In this document: positions 47,553 through 57,038 of the stretch, piece after piece
Numbering within the stretch: position 1 is the stretch's first letter
Layout: each line of letters opens with the position of its first letter
NCBI GenBank assembly: GCA_937980205.1
Contig: CALJKW010000026.1
Span: 1 to 64,000, forward strand
DNA length: 64,000 nt
Direction: 5' to 3'
Source: an uncultured Myxococcales bacterium
Lineage (GTDB): Bacteria > Myxococcota > Myxococcia > Myxococcales > Myxococcaceae
The notes under the pieces: model-generated
Database searches by the model: none
What the model saw: the letters and a program-made list of their open reading frames with translations, nothing else
Told to the model about the DNA's origin: nothing
Made by a program: the position numbers and the translations under genes

Positions 47553-50500
47553 TCACGACCTGCGCCGCCGTCGCAGAGCGAGCACGCCGACGAGCCCGAG
47601 CAGGCCCTCGGTCGCTCCGCAGCCGCAGCCCTTCTTCGTCTCGGGCGGCTTCGGCACCACGTTCACGCTGACCGTCGCGGGCGCCGACGTCTCGACGCCG
47701 TCGCTCACCGTGACGGAGAAGCCGAGCTGACCCGCGGGCGCCGAGAAGGTCTGCGTCGCGCCGGCGGCGAGCGTCACCGCCGGTCCGCTGGTCTGCGTCC
47801 ACGCGTAGGTGAGCGCGTCGCCGTCGGGGTCGACTCCCGTGGCGACCAGGCGCAGCTCGGCGCCCTCGTCGACGCTCGCGGGCGCGTCGACCGTCACCGC
47901 CGGCGGCCGGTTCACGTTCCTCACCGTGACGACGACGTCGTCGGTGGCCATCGCGGTGCCGTCGCTCGCGGTGAGCTGGAACGTGAGCGCGGTGTCGGCG
48001 GTCACCTCGGGCGCGACGAACGCATCTGCGGCGAGCGTCACGGCGGGCCCGCCCGTCTGCGTCCACCCGAACGACAGCGTCTGGCCGTCGGCGTCGGTCG
48101 AGGCCGAGGCGTCGAGGCGCACCATCGTGCGCTCGTCGGCCGCGAAGTCTGCGCCCGCGCGCGCGACGGGCGGACGGTTGAGGCACGCGCCACCCTCGGG
48201 CCCCTCGTCGACGAACGGCGTCTCGAAGCCCGGAGCGAGGCCGGTGATTCGGACGTTGTCGAGCTCCCAGCCGTTGCCGGTGGCGCCGTTGTCCACGCCG
48301 AGCGCGAAGGAGATTTTGATGCGCTTGCCCGCGTACGCGAGCCCGAGGTCGACGTCCTGCTGCTGCAGCGTGGGGTACGACGGGCTCGCGCCGGTCCACG
48401 CCGGAGCGTTGCCGCCGCGCAGCGGGTTCGAGCCTCCGTTGAGCAGCGTGCCGGGGTACGCGGGCGTCATCGCCGAGGCGACCACGCGGTCCCAGGTGAC
48501 GCCGTCGTCGGGAGAGATGAGCAGCAGCGCCCCGTCGGCGCCGCCGGCGCGGAACTGGTACCGGTGTCGGAACCGGATGCGCAGCGGGTCGGTCGTGCCG
48601 ACGACGAGCGTCGGCGAGGTGAAATACGTGGCCGCCGCCTGCCGGGGAATCGGGCCCCACAGCACGGTGTCGGTCACCAGGGTTCGCCTCAACCGGAAGG
48701 CCTGCTCGTAGCCGAGGCGGGCGACCGGGCTCTCCCACAGCGGGGTCCACCCGCGCGCGTCGGCCTCGAACGTCTCGGTGTCGGACGGCACCTCGTCGTA
48801 GTCGGCGACCATCGAGACGAGCAGCGACGGCGAGGTCGCCAGCATCGGGTTCATCGCGGTCGCCCGCAGCTCGAGCCGCACCGGCCCGCGGGGCCCCGCG
48901 TACGCGATGGGCGCGCGCGCCGTCACCACCGCGAAGGGTTGAACCGCAGCGAACGAAAGCGCTCCGCCGCCGGGCAGGCTGACTCCCGCGGTGGGAGACG
49001 TCACGATGCCCGTCGACGCCGGCAGCGGCGTCGTGCCGTGGTTGAACAGGCGAACGACGACCTCGGCCTGCTCGCCGACGTCGAGCACCGAGTCTTTGTC
49101 GCAGAACAGCGCGCCGGCGCCGTCGTCGAGGGTGACCGAGGCGATGCGCGCCTGCGTGACGGTGTCGGTGAAGTCCTCGACGACGGGGCGGCCGTCGGCG
49201 GCGAAGCGGTCGGGCCCCGTCGCGCTCGGGCCGAAGCCGCGCCGCGCGAACGCCTGGATGAACGCCACGCGGTCCGCCGGGTCGCTCGCCTGCGCGACCG
49301 CGATGAGCGCATCGCGCGCCTCGAGGAAGCTCGGGTTCGGAGGCGTCGCCTTCAGCGCGGCCACGAGGTACCCGCGCATGCGCCGCTGCGCCTCGGCGAA
49401 CGGCAGCCGCGCGTCCGACAGCAGCGAGGCGTAGAGCTCGAGCAGCGCCGTCGCCCAGACCTCGCCCGAGTTGTGCACCGACGAGTTCGGGCCCACCTGC
49501 CCGCCTTTCTGAGGCGTCGTCGGCAGCGGCTCGTTGTCCTGCACGTGGCGGAAGGTGAGGTCGTTCTTCGCGCGGTCGATGGAGTACGGGAAGCGGCGAA
49601 AGCCGTAGTACCAGATGCCGTCCGGCAGCGTGGGCGGGGCCAGGGCGAACGCGCCGATGCTCCACGCGCCGCGCCACATGGCGTTCGTCGCGACGGCGGC
49701 GTCCGAGGGTTGAATGAGGACGAGCAGCGCGGCGAAGTCGCTGTAGCCCTCGCCGAGGGCGCCGCCGACGGTCGTCTCGAGGCCGGCGCCGTCGCCGATG
49801 AGGCGCTGGGAGAGGTAGTGCGCCCACTCGTGCACGACGATGCTGGTGTCGAGCGCGCTGTCACGGTCGGGCAGCGCCTCGCGCACGAGGCGCGCGTTCA
49901 AGCTGCCGCCGCTTCCCAACAGCGACATCAACGCCGCCGAGTCGGGGGCGCGCATGTTGACCGTCGGCCGCGCGGTCGGCCCGAGGCCCACGTAGTTCGT
50001 GTAGAAGTTTCCGGTCGTCGTCAGCACGACGCCGACGGCGCCCGCGTCGGTGGCGTTGTCGAGCTGCGCCTGGGGCTGGCAGCGGCCGCCGTTGTTCGAC
50101 AGGAGCACCACCGCGCCGCTCGTCTGCGCGGCGTTCATGAACGGGCCGCGGCAGCCGTCGGTGCCCCCGTCGGCGGCGCGGCCGACGACGAGCGGACCAG
50201 AGACGTCGTAGACCGCCGGGCCGTAGGAGGTGCCCACGACGTAGCCGGCGTCGAGCGAGCCGCTGACCTGCACGATGGCCGGCGAGTCGTCGCGAAAGGG
50301 GAACAGCTCGAGGCGCGGGCTCTCTCCGTCGGCCGGGCAGGTCATCGCCGCGTTGTTCATGCCGCGGTAGTCCTGCACCTCGACGAGCAGCGGGTCGCCT
50401 TCGAGGCCGCCGCGGCCGTAGCTCGAGGCCTGCGCGACGCCCGAGGGCTCGTCGAAGCCCAACGGGTAGAAGACGTCGTGCAGCCAGTTGACGACGTAGA

Positions 50501-51602
50501 AGGCGTGCGTCGCGGACGCGTTGCGCTGCGACGCCGTCGCGTTCGGCTCGCGCGTGAGGTCGTAGGCCCAGTCGAACGCGCCCGCGGAGCTCGTCGGGGC
50601 GGGCGTGTCGCTGGTGGCGCCGCCGTCCGCGAGGAACAGGCCGTCGGGCGCGGTGCGATCTGCGTAGGCGATGGCGTTGTTGCCGTCGAGCGCGGTGGCC
50701 CCGGCGGGCAGCCACGGGTCCATCGTCGGCAGGCCCGCATGGTCCAGCGTCACGACCTGCGGCGCGACGTACGCCGGGCTGAACGCATCGGGCAGCGCGG
50801 TCGGGTGGGGAAGCGCCGCGGTGCCGGTCGGCCCCTCCCACGGCGTGAACGGCGCGACGCCGTCGGCGAACACGCGGTAGCCGTGTGCGGCCTCGGAGCG
50901 CTGCGAGCTGAAGTGCAGCACGCGGCCGTCGCGGGAAGAGATGACGGCGCGGTACGGCTCCGCGTCGACGGTGAGCTCGAGGTCCCAGGCCGGCTCGAAG
51001 CGGCCGGGCAGCGCGTAGAAGAGCGGCCGCGCGCGCCACGCGCCGGTGAGCCCGGCGTGCTCGGCCGCGGCGTAGCGTGTCCAGCGCCCGCGCTCGGCGA
51101 GGGGCTGGAGCGCGAGCTCGACCCAGCGCCCCGTCGCGTGCTGCACCGCCACGGACACCGCCGTCGCGAGCGTGAGGCGCGCGTCGTCTCGCGACGGCAG
51201 CGGACCCGGAGAGAGGTAGCCGGTGAGCGCCACCGCGCGCAGCTCGCGGTCCATCACCACGCTCAGCGTCTCGCGGAAGACGTCGGGGCGGCGGAACGAG
51301 ACGATGATGGCGCCGCTGCCGGTGTCGTGGACTCCGCCCAGCGGAGCGGCGGAGAGCTCGGCGGGCTGCACGCGGTAGCGCGGCGCGTACGTCCACAGGT
51401 GGCGGCGCGCGGCCTGCTCCGGAGTGAGCGGGCGAAGCGACGGGCCGTCTTCGCCCCAGATGAACGTCGGCAGCGCGCTTCTCGGCTCGAGGTGCGCGAC
51501 GGCTCCGGGGCCTTCGGCGGCGGGGCGGTCGGTGCGCGGCTCGTGGGCGAGGGCCTCGACGTGAACTGCCCCCAGCAGCACGACACCCGCAAGCAGCGTC
51601 AT
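47553..51602 (-). CDS. M36 (fungalysin-like) metalloprotease with PA, Ig-like domains and MYXO-CTERM tail
   Basis: 1349 residues. Signal peptide (MTLLAGVVLLGAVHVEALA), an N-terminal propeptide (~30-290), then the M36 catalytic domain. Zinc motif HEWAH at ~588 and the third ligand Glu in EGYSDF (~622) are intact. A protease-associated (PA) domain (PAVYDVSGPLVV...GAVVLLSNNGG) is inserted at ~460-550. Residues ~1080-1290 hold two Ig-like/REJ-type repeats with the shared motif GGPAVTLAA (in pairs). The end (KKGCGCGATEG, hydrophobic LLGLVGVLAL, RRRRRS) is MYXO-CTERM. Predicted secreted, surface-displayed protease, likely for predation or nutrient release; complete and well preserved. Confidence 0.92.
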   Translation of the reverse strand: MTLLAGVVLLGAVHVEALAHEPRTDRPAAEGPGAVAHLEPRSALPTFIWGEDGPSLRPLTPEQAARRHLWTYAPRYRVQPAELSAAPLGGVHDTGSGAIIVSFRRPDVFRETLSVVMDRELRAVALTGYLSPGPLPSRDDARLTLATAVSVAVQHATGRWVELALQPLAERGRWTRYAAAEHAGLTGAWRARPLFYALPGRFEPAWDLELTVDAEPYRAVISSRDGRVLHFSSQRSEAAHGYRVFADGVAPFTPWEGPTGTAALPHPTALPDAFSPAYVAPQVVTLDHAGLPTMDPWLPAGATALDGNNAIAYADRTAPDGLFLADGGATSDTPAPTSSAGAFDWAYDLTREPNATASQRNASATHAFYVVNWLHDVFYPLGFDEPSGVAQASSYGRGGLEGDPLLVEVQDYRGMNNAAMTCPADGESPRLELFPFRDDSPAIVQVSGSLDAGYVVGTSYGPAVYDVSGPLVVGRAADGGTDGCRGPFMNAAQTSGAVVLLSNNGGRCQPQAQLDNATDAGAVGVVLTTTGNFYTNYVGLGPTARPTVNMRAPDSAALMSLLGSGGSLNARLVREALPDRDSALDTSIVVHEWAHYLSQRLIGDGAGLETTVGGALGEGYSDFAALLVLIQPSDAAVATNAMWRGAWSIGAFALAPPTLPDGIWYYGFRRFPYSIDRAKNDLTFRHVQDNEPLPTTPQKGGQVGPNSSVHNSGEVWATALLELYASLLSDARLPFAEAQRRMRGYLVAALKATPPNPSFLEARDALIAVAQASDPADRVAFIQAFARRGFGPSATGPDRFAADGRPVVEDFTDTVTQARIASVTLDDGAGALFCDKDSVLDVGEQAEVVVRLFNHGTTPLPASTGIVTSPTAGVSLPGGGALSFAAVQPFAVVTARAPIAYAGPRGPVRLELRATAMNPMLATSPSLLVSMVADYDEVPSDTETFEADARGWTPLWESPVARLGYEQAFRLRRTLVTDTVLWGPIPRQAAATYFTSPTLVVGTTDPLRIRFRHRYQFRAGGADGALLLISPDDGVTWDRVVASAMTPAYPGTLLNGGSNPLRGGNAPAWTGASPSYPTLQQQDVDLGLAYAGKRIKISFALGVDNGATGNGWELDNVRITGLAPGFETPFVDEGPEGGACLNRPPVARAGADFAADERTMVRLDASASTDADGQTLSFGWTQTGGPAVTLAADAFVAPEVTADTALTFQLTASDGTAMATDDVVVTVRNVNRPPAVTVDAPASVDEGAELRLVATGVDPDGDALTYAWTQTSGPAVTLAAGATQTFSAPAGQLGFSVTVSDGVETSAPATVSVNVVPKPPETKKGCGCGATEGLLGLVGVLALRRRRRS

Positions 51603-51669
51603 GGGTCGAAGATGCTACCGCGGTTTGCTCCGCGGGCCGCCTGCGGGGTAGGACGCCGCTCGACAATTC

Positions 51670-52821
51670 ATGTTGAAACGCCTCCGACGCCTCATCACTG
51701 CGCCGCGTCGGCTCGCGGAGCTGGAAAAGGCCCACCAGGCCTTGCGCCGCGAGGCCGAGCACTACCGGGTCCTCGTGGAGACCACGACCGCGGTGTTGTG
51801 GGGCGCGCGCCCCGACGGCAGCGCGACCAGCGGCAGTGAGACGTGGTCGAGCTACACCGGGCAGACGGAAGTCGAGCACTCGGGCTTCGGTTGGCTCGAC
51901 GCGCTGCACCCCGATGATCGCGCGAAGACGCTCGAGCGCTGGCTGTACTCGGTGAAGCACGAGATTCCGTACGAGGCGGAGTACCGGCTCCGGCGCACCG
52001 ATGGCGCGTACGCGAACGTCATCTCCCGCGGCCTGCCGCTGTTCGACGGGGAGCACAAGGTGCGCGAGTGGGTCGGCACGGTGCAGGACATCACCGCGCT
52101 GCGGCGCTCGGAGCTGGCGGCGGCCGAGCGGCTCAAGCAGCTCGAAGACGCGCAGCGCATGCTGGTCGCGTCCGAGCGCCTCGCCGCGGTCGGCGAGCTG
52201 AGCGCCGCGGTCGCGCACGAGATTCGAAACCCGCTCGGCGCCATCTTCAACGCGCTCAACATGCTCCGGCGCGAGATGCGGCACCCGCTGCTCGACGTGA
52301 TGACCGAGGAGTCCGACCGGCTCAACCGCATCGTCGGCGACCTGCTCGACTTCGCGCGGCCGTGCGAGCCACGCTTCTCGGGCGAGAGCATCACCAAGGT
52401 GATTCACCAGGCGCTCTCGTCGGTCGACCTCAGCAGCCGCGGCATCGACGTGCAGCTGCAGCTGACGAACGAGGTTGATCAGCTGCCGATGGACGGCCGC
52501 CTCGTGCGGCAGCTGCTGATCAACCTGTTCGAGAACGCCGCCCAGGCGATGCCGCCCGTCGGAGGGAAGCTGCAGATTCGCACCGAGCGCACCGACGACG
52601 CGCTCAGCCTGTACGTGAGCGACAACGGCCCCGGAGTTCCGCCGCACCTGCGCGAGCGCGTCTTCGCCCCGTTCTTCACCACCAAGGCGACGGGGACCGG
52701 CCTGGGGCTCGCGGTGGTGAAGCGGATCGCCGAGAGCCACGGCGGCTCGGTGGAGCTCGAGCCGGTGCAGGTGCCTGGCGCGCACTTTCGCGTCGAGATT
52801 CCGCTGTCGGCTCGGCCCTAG
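51670..52821 (+). CDS. PAS-domain sensor histidine kinase
   Basis: 383 residues from ATG 51670. N-terminal basic segment, then a PAS domain (~30-145; YRVLVETTTAVLWGARPDG, EYRLRRTDGAYANVISRG, VGTVQDITALRRSE in pieces). HisKA phosphoacceptor His in VAHEIRNPLG (~179); HATPase_c N-box FENAAQAMPP, G1 DNGPGVP, and GTGLGLAVVKRI. No transmembrane segment, so soluble. Orphan: no receiver gene adjacent. It is divergent from the M36 protease, which it might regulate. Ends at a terminator with GGGTYC repeats. Confidence 0.92.
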   Translation: MLKRLRRLITAPRRLAELEKAHQALRREAEHYRVLVETTTAVLWGARPDGSATSGSETWSSYTGQTEVEHSGFGWLDALHPDDRAKTLERWLYSVKHEIPYEAEYRLRRTDGAYANVISRGLPLFDGEHKVREWVGTVQDITALRRSELAAAERLKQLEDAQRMLVASERLAAVGELSAAVAHEIRNPLGAIFNALNMLRREMRHPLLDVMTEESDRLNRIVGDLLDFARPCEPRFSGESITKVIHQALSSVDLSSRGIDVQLQLTNEVDQLPMDGRLVRQLLINLFENAAQAMPPVGGKLQIRTERTDDALSLYVSDNGPGVPPHLRERVFAPFFTTKATGTGLGLAVVKRIAESHGGSVELEPVQVPGAHFRVEIPLSARP

Positions 52822-52825
52822 AGGC

Positions 52826-52873
52826 CGGGTTCGGGTTCGGGTCCGGGTCCGGGTTCGGTCGTTCCGAACCCGG
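52826..52873. terminator. Bidirectional terminator with GGGTYC repeats
   Basis: Five tandem hexamers GGGTTC/GGGTCC (52827-52856) run into a perfect 10-bp stem CCGGGTTCGG-tcgtt-CCGAACCCGG (52849-52873). It separates convergent genes, so termination in both directions is likely. Confidence 0.65.
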
Positions 52874-52890
52874 GTGCCGATCCCGCCCGC

Positions 52891-53445
52891 TTACTTCTTC
52901 GCCTTCGGGCGGCTGTACTTCGCCGTGAACGTCGCGGAGCCGAGCTTGTTCGCGTGGGTCATGAAGCCGATCATCGCGGGCGAGGCGTCGTTCGGGACTT
53001 CGAGCTTCTCAACCTTCAGCGCGTAGACGGTGAAGATGTAGCGGTGCGGCTTGTCGCCTTCGGGCGGGCAGGCGCCGCCGTAGCCTTCCTTGCCGAAGTC
53101 GGTCTTGCCCTGCGCGGCGCCCGCCGGCAGGTCGGCCTTGCCGGAGCCCGCGCCCTGCGGCAGCTCCTTGGTGTCGGCGGGGAGGTTGTAGACGACCCAG
53201 TGCCACCAGCCCGAGCCCGTCGGCGCGTCCGGGTCATAGACCGTGACGACGAAGCTCTTGGTGTCCTTCGGTGCATCCGTCCACGCGAGGTGCGGCGAGA
53301 GGTTCTCGCCCGTGCAGCCCATGTCGTTGAACACGTGCTTCTCGGTGAGCGTGGCGTTCGGCTTCACGTCGGTGGACGTGAGCGTGAACTTGCCGGCGGC
53401 GAACGCCGGAACTGCGACGAACAGCGTCAGAAGAGCGATGCGCAT
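52891..53445 (-). CDS. Phosphatidylethanolamine-binding (YbhB/YbcL) family protein
   Basis: 184 residues with a signal peptide (RIALLTLFVAVPAFAAG). PEBP fold signatures: the DPDAPTGSGWWHWVVYNLP core at ~75-95 (D-P-D-A-P, G-x-W-x-H-W), GACPPEGDKPHRYIFTVYAL at ~135-155 (given in parts). Exported PEBP proteins bind anionic ligands; function in bacteria is poorly defined. It is 24 bp upstream of the next gene's stop, so likely cotranscribed with the sterol-desaturase-like gene, placing a lipid-binding protein beside a lipid-modifying enzyme. Confidence 0.9.
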   Translation of the reverse strand: MRIALLTLFVAVPAFAAGKFTLTSTDVKPNATLTEKHVFNDMGCTGENLSPHLAWTDAPKDTKSFVVTVYDPDAPTGSGWWHWVVYNLPADTKELPQGAGSGKADLPAGAAQGKTDFGKEGYGGACPPEGDKPHRYIFTVYALKVEKLEVPNDASPAMIGFMTHANKLGSATFTAKYSRPKAKK

Positions 53446-53468
53446 GTTTCCCTCCACGAGGTTGAGGG

Positions 53469-54143
53469 TCAGCGATGTAGCAACCGCGTTGCGCTGCGTC
53501 GATCGAATCTCTGCTCGCGGGCGTAGGTGCGGCGAACGAGGTCCCACAGCGGGAGGCTCACGTTGAAGTTCCACTGCTGCATCAGCGTGGGGTCATGGTG
53601 CAGCGCGTGGTGCCGCCGCATGAAGCGGATGACGCCGAGGCGCCCGATGAACGAGTCCGGCGGCAGGTGGTAGCTCAGGTGCAGCCACTCGTAGCTCACG
53701 ACGTAGCCCATCGTGACGAAGGTGAAGACGCACGCGAGGTTGTGCTGGCCCGAGAGCCACAGCGCCGCGATGACCGGTGAGAGCCCCAGCGCGAGCGCGG
53801 CGACCGCGAACGCCGGCAGCAGCACGAGCTTGAACTCGCGCGGCTCGCGGATCGCCATGTCGTCGGTGGTGAAGACCAGGTGGTGCTGCGGCGTGTGCCG
53901 GTCGTAGAGGAACGCGACGCCCTTCCTGCGCTCGTGGAGGAACGACTTGTGGATTCTCCACTCCGTCGCGTTGGCGAGGATGAAGAGCGCGACGCCGAAC
54001 GCGACCTCCCACGCGGTGAGCGCGTGCATGAAGTAGACGGCCCCCGCCATCGCCGCGACGCCGACGCTGCTCGGTATCGCGAGGTGCACCCACGGCGAGT
54101 ACCAGCGGCCGGTCTTCATCAGCTCGTCGCGCGTCGCCTTCAT
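53469..54143 (-). CDS. Sterol desaturase/fatty acid hydroxylase-like membrane protein
   Basis: 224 residues from ATG 54143. Four hydrophobic segments and His-rich clusters of the fatty-acid hydroxylase family: EWRIHKSFLHERR, DRHTPQHHLVF, WLHLSYHLPP and RRHHALHHD. The 8-plus histidines needed for a di-iron site are present. Likely hydroxylates or desaturates a membrane lipid. First gene of a probable operon with the PEBP gene. A stretch of 240 bp upstream, shared with the divergent cytochrome gene, must contain the promoters; I identified no clear box. Confidence 0.85.
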   Translation of the reverse strand: MKATRDELMKTGRWYSPWVHLAIPSSVGVAAMAGAVYFMHALTAWEVAFGVALFILANATEWRIHKSFLHERRKGVAFLYDRHTPQHHLVFTTDDMAIREPREFKLVLLPAFAVAALALGLSPVIAALWLSGQHNLACVFTFVTMGYVVSYEWLHLSYHLPPDSFIGRLGVIRFMRRHHALHHDPTLMQQWNFNVSLPLWDLVRRTYAREQRFDRRSATRLLHR

Positions 54144-54383
54144 GTGAGGCACAGTGCGCGCGGCCGATTCTGAAATCAAGGTGGAGTCGTTGGCCAGCGC
54201 CTGTGGGCTGCACCCGACAACTCGCGGGGCGATCCCGACAGATCCGCTGCTGTGTCCCACGGCTGATCGCGGCCGGTCGATTGCAGAAGCAGTCCGGGAA
54301 AAGAAATGACCTCGCGCACGGGTCTGTCATTGTGCGCCCTCGCTTTTCCGGCCGGTCCCAACCCACTCGAGGGGGTTTCACCC

Positions 54384-56915
54384 ATGAGACGTTCGATTGC
54401 AGTGGTCATCGGAGTGCTCTGTCTCGCCGCCCTCTCGGGCTGCGGAGGTGGAGGCAACAACCCTGACGGAGGCGCCGGAGGCGGCAGCGCGGGTGGAGGC
54501 GCAGGCGGCGGCGACGCCGTCGGCGGCGGGAATGGAGGGAGCGGCGGCGCGGGCGGCAGCGGTGGCACCGGCGGCGCTGGCGGGGCTGGTGGCGGAAGCG
54601 CCGGGCCCGTGCTGCAGCGGCCCGACCGCTCGACGCCGATCGCGCTGACGACCGACGACGCCATCCTCGTCTCGGTGAACCCGGACAACGACACCGTGTC
54701 GATCTTCAACACGGCGAATCGCATGAAGACGGCGACGGTCAACACCGGCGCGGGCTCGCAGCCGGTCTCCGTGTCGATTCACCCGAACAACACGGTGGCG
54801 TTCGTGGCGCTGCGGCGGAGCCAGGAGCTCATCAAGATCACCGGCATCAACACCATCAACCCGCAGGTCGACGCGACGCGCGCGGCGGTCGGCTCGGAGC
54901 CGACGGGCGTGGCGCTGACTCCGTCGGGCGCGACCGCGGTCGTGGCGAACTTCGGCGAAGACCGGGTGAGCTTCGTGGATACGGCGACGATGGCCGTCAC
55001 GCACGCGGTGGTCGGTGCGAACCCGCGCGCGCTGGCGATCACGAACGACCTCGATGGAGATGATTCGGACGAGACGGCGTACGTGACGCTCTTCTACGGA
55101 ACGCCGACCGCGGAGGCGTCGGACACCGGCCGCACCGGCAAGGTGGTGCCGATTCCGATGGGCACGCGGACTCCGGGGGCGGCGATCTCGCTCGCTCCGA
55201 TTCTCGATACCGGGTTCGCGGTCGGCGGTGGCAGCAACGTCGCGTGCTCGCCGAACCAGCTCTTCGGCATCGCGATTGATCAGGGCAAGGCGTACGTGAC
55301 GCACGTCTGCGCCGCGCCGCAGGGCCCGGTGAACCCGCTGACGAACCTGTTCGCCGGCCTGTCGGTCATCAACCTGTCGAGCAACATGGAGGACACGTCG
55401 ACGACCGGCTCGGTTGCGCTGTCGCGTTTGATCGCGGCGCAGGAGATGCCGGCCGGCAGCGGCTCGCTGCTGGGCGTGCCGATCTCGATCGACTTCAAGG
55501 CGGCGGGCGTCGCCTACGTCGTCTCGCAGGCGGCCGACGTGGTGCAGCGCATCCAGTTCGGTGGGACTCCGCCGATCAGGCTCGGCACGGCGGGGGCGTT
55601 CGCGCAGATCAACATCATCGGCAACGGCGCGGCGGGCGGGGCGAACCGCGCCAAGGTTCCGATCGGCGGCGTCACCGCGCGGACCCAGCAGGTGATGTAC
55701 GTGAACAACTGGATTGATCGGTCCATCACGATCATCGACCTCAACAACCAGCAGGTCGACACGGTCATCGAGAGCGAGCCGCGCCCGACGACGGGCCTCG
55801 CGCTCCGCGAGCACCAGGGCAAGAAGTTCTACTTCACCGGCACCGGCCGCTGGTCGACCCGCGGAGTGAACAGCTGCGGCAGCTGCCACCCCGACGGCCT
55901 GTCCGACAACCTCACGTGGATCTTCGCGGCCGGCCCGCGCCAGACCACCCCGATGGACGGGACGTTCTCGAAGGTCGACGGCGAGCAGCGCGCGCTGAAC
56001 TGGACGGCGATCTTCGACGAGGTCCACGACTTCGAGCTCAACACCCGCGGTACCGCTGGCGGCGTCGGTGCGCTCGTGCGGTCGACGGTGCCGGATGCGG
56101 GTGAGCGATTGGATATGGTGGTGGCGCAGAACCCCGACGGCGGCATTTTCAACCCGGTTCGTCACGACAACCTCTCGGGTGCGGCTCGTCAGCTGATGCT
56201 CTTCCGGTCGGCGATTCAGGACTGGGACGAGATCAACGACTTCTCGAAGACCATCCGCGCGAACAAGAAGCCGACGAACCTCGTGGCGGCCGATGTCACC
56301 GCCGGCCAGGGCATCTTCACCAGTTGCAAGTGCCAGAACTGTCACGGTGGCGCGAAGTGGACGGTGAGCCGCGTCTCGTACACGCCCTCCGGCGCCAAGA
56401 ACGGTACGGCGCCTGCCACCAATACCTTGGGCATGATGGTCGGCGCGTCCGGCCTGCGCATCGAGCCGCTCACGCTCACCGCGAGCGCGTTGCCGGCTCC
56501 GAACAACACGAACATCGACGCGAACAAGGTCGCGGTCGAGCGCGGCCTGCCGGACGGCGGCGTCGTCGGCCCGGAGCGCATCACCTGCGCGCTGCGCCGC
56601 GTCGGCACGTTCGACATCAACGACCCGATTGAGAAGAAGGCCGACAACAGCCAGGCCCAGGGCATCCACGGCTTCAATCCGCCGTCACTGCTCGGCATGT
56701 ACACGTCGGCGCCGTACTTCCACGCAGGCAAGGCGCGGACGCTGAACGACCTGCTGACGAACCCGGCGTACGCGGCGCACCTCGCGGCGGGCGCGGCGAA
56801 CTGCACGCTCGACGCGACGCAGGCGCGCCAGCTCGAGGCGTTCATCAACTCGATCGACGACAGCACGACGCCCATCAACCCGGACAACAACACGGATACC
56901 TGCACGGGCTACTGA
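54384..56915 (+). CDS. YncE-like propeller lipoprotein with two c-type heme sites
   Basis: 843 residues from ATG 54384, preceded by GAGGGGG. Lipobox LSGC (Cys20), Gly/Ala linker to ~75. Residues ~85-480 are a seven-bladed YncE-type propeller (VNPDNDTVSIFNTANR, PVSVSIHPNNTVAFVAL, GVALTPSGATAVVANFG, in parts). The C-terminal ~350 residues carry two heme-c motifs, CGSCH (~497) and CQNCH (~651), with ligand candidates after each. Fusion of a propeller and a diheme domain is known in some surface electron-transfer or peroxidase-like proteins of Myxococcota. The third c-type cytochrome gene in this window. A terminator hairpin follows. Confidence 0.88.
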   Translation: MRRSIAVVIGVLCLAALSGCGGGGNNPDGGAGGGSAGGGAGGGDAVGGGNGGSGGAGGSGGTGGAGGAGGGSAGPVLQRPDRSTPIALTTDDAILVSVNPDNDTVSIFNTANRMKTATVNTGAGSQPVSVSIHPNNTVAFVALRRSQELIKITGINTINPQVDATRAAVGSEPTGVALTPSGATAVVANFGEDRVSFVDTATMAVTHAVVGANPRALAITNDLDGDDSDETAYVTLFYGTPTAEASDTGRTGKVVPIPMGTRTPGAAISLAPILDTGFAVGGGSNVACSPNQLFGIAIDQGKAYVTHVCAAPQGPVNPLTNLFAGLSVINLSSNMEDTSTTGSVALSRLIAAQEMPAGSGSLLGVPISIDFKAAGVAYVVSQAADVVQRIQFGGTPPIRLGTAGAFAQINIIGNGAAGGANRAKVPIGGVTARTQQVMYVNNWIDRSITIIDLNNQQVDTVIESEPRPTTGLALREHQGKKFYFTGTGRWSTRGVNSCGSCHPDGLSDNLTWIFAAGPRQTTPMDGTFSKVDGEQRALNWTAIFDEVHDFELNTRGTAGGVGALVRSTVPDAGERLDMVVAQNPDGGIFNPVRHDNLSGAARQLMLFRSAIQDWDEINDFSKTIRANKKPTNLVAADVTAGQGIFTSCKCQNCHGGAKWTVSRVSYTPSGAKNGTAPATNTLGMMVGASGLRIEPLTLTASALPAPNNTNIDANKVAVERGLPDGGVVGPERITCALRRVGTFDINDPIEKKADNSQAQGIHGFNPPSLLGMYTSAPYFHAGKARTLNDLLTNPAYAAHLAAGAANCTLDATQARQLEAFINSIDDSTTPINPDNNTDTCTGY

Positions 56916-56947
56916 GCCCCCCCCTCAGAGAGCCTTCCGCAGTCGGC

Positions 56948-56988
56948 GGCGCCTCCCGTGAAGTCTCACGGGGGGCGTCGTCGTTTTT
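56948..56988 (+). terminator. Rho-independent terminator
   Basis: Stem of about 13 bp (GGCGCCTCCCGTGA pairing with TCACGGGGGGCGTC, two wobble pairs) and loop AGTC, then GTCGTTTTT. It is 33 bp after the cytochrome gene and in the same direction. Confidence 0.8.
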
Positions 56989-57038
56989 GAGGGCAGCATC
57001 GGCCGGGGCACACCGTTACCTTGTTGGACCAAGGGCCC

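Noticed and set aside
56917..56924. Eight-C run after the cytochrome gene as a slippage site
   Set aside because: It is outside the coding sequence and before a normal terminator, so it has no clear consequence.
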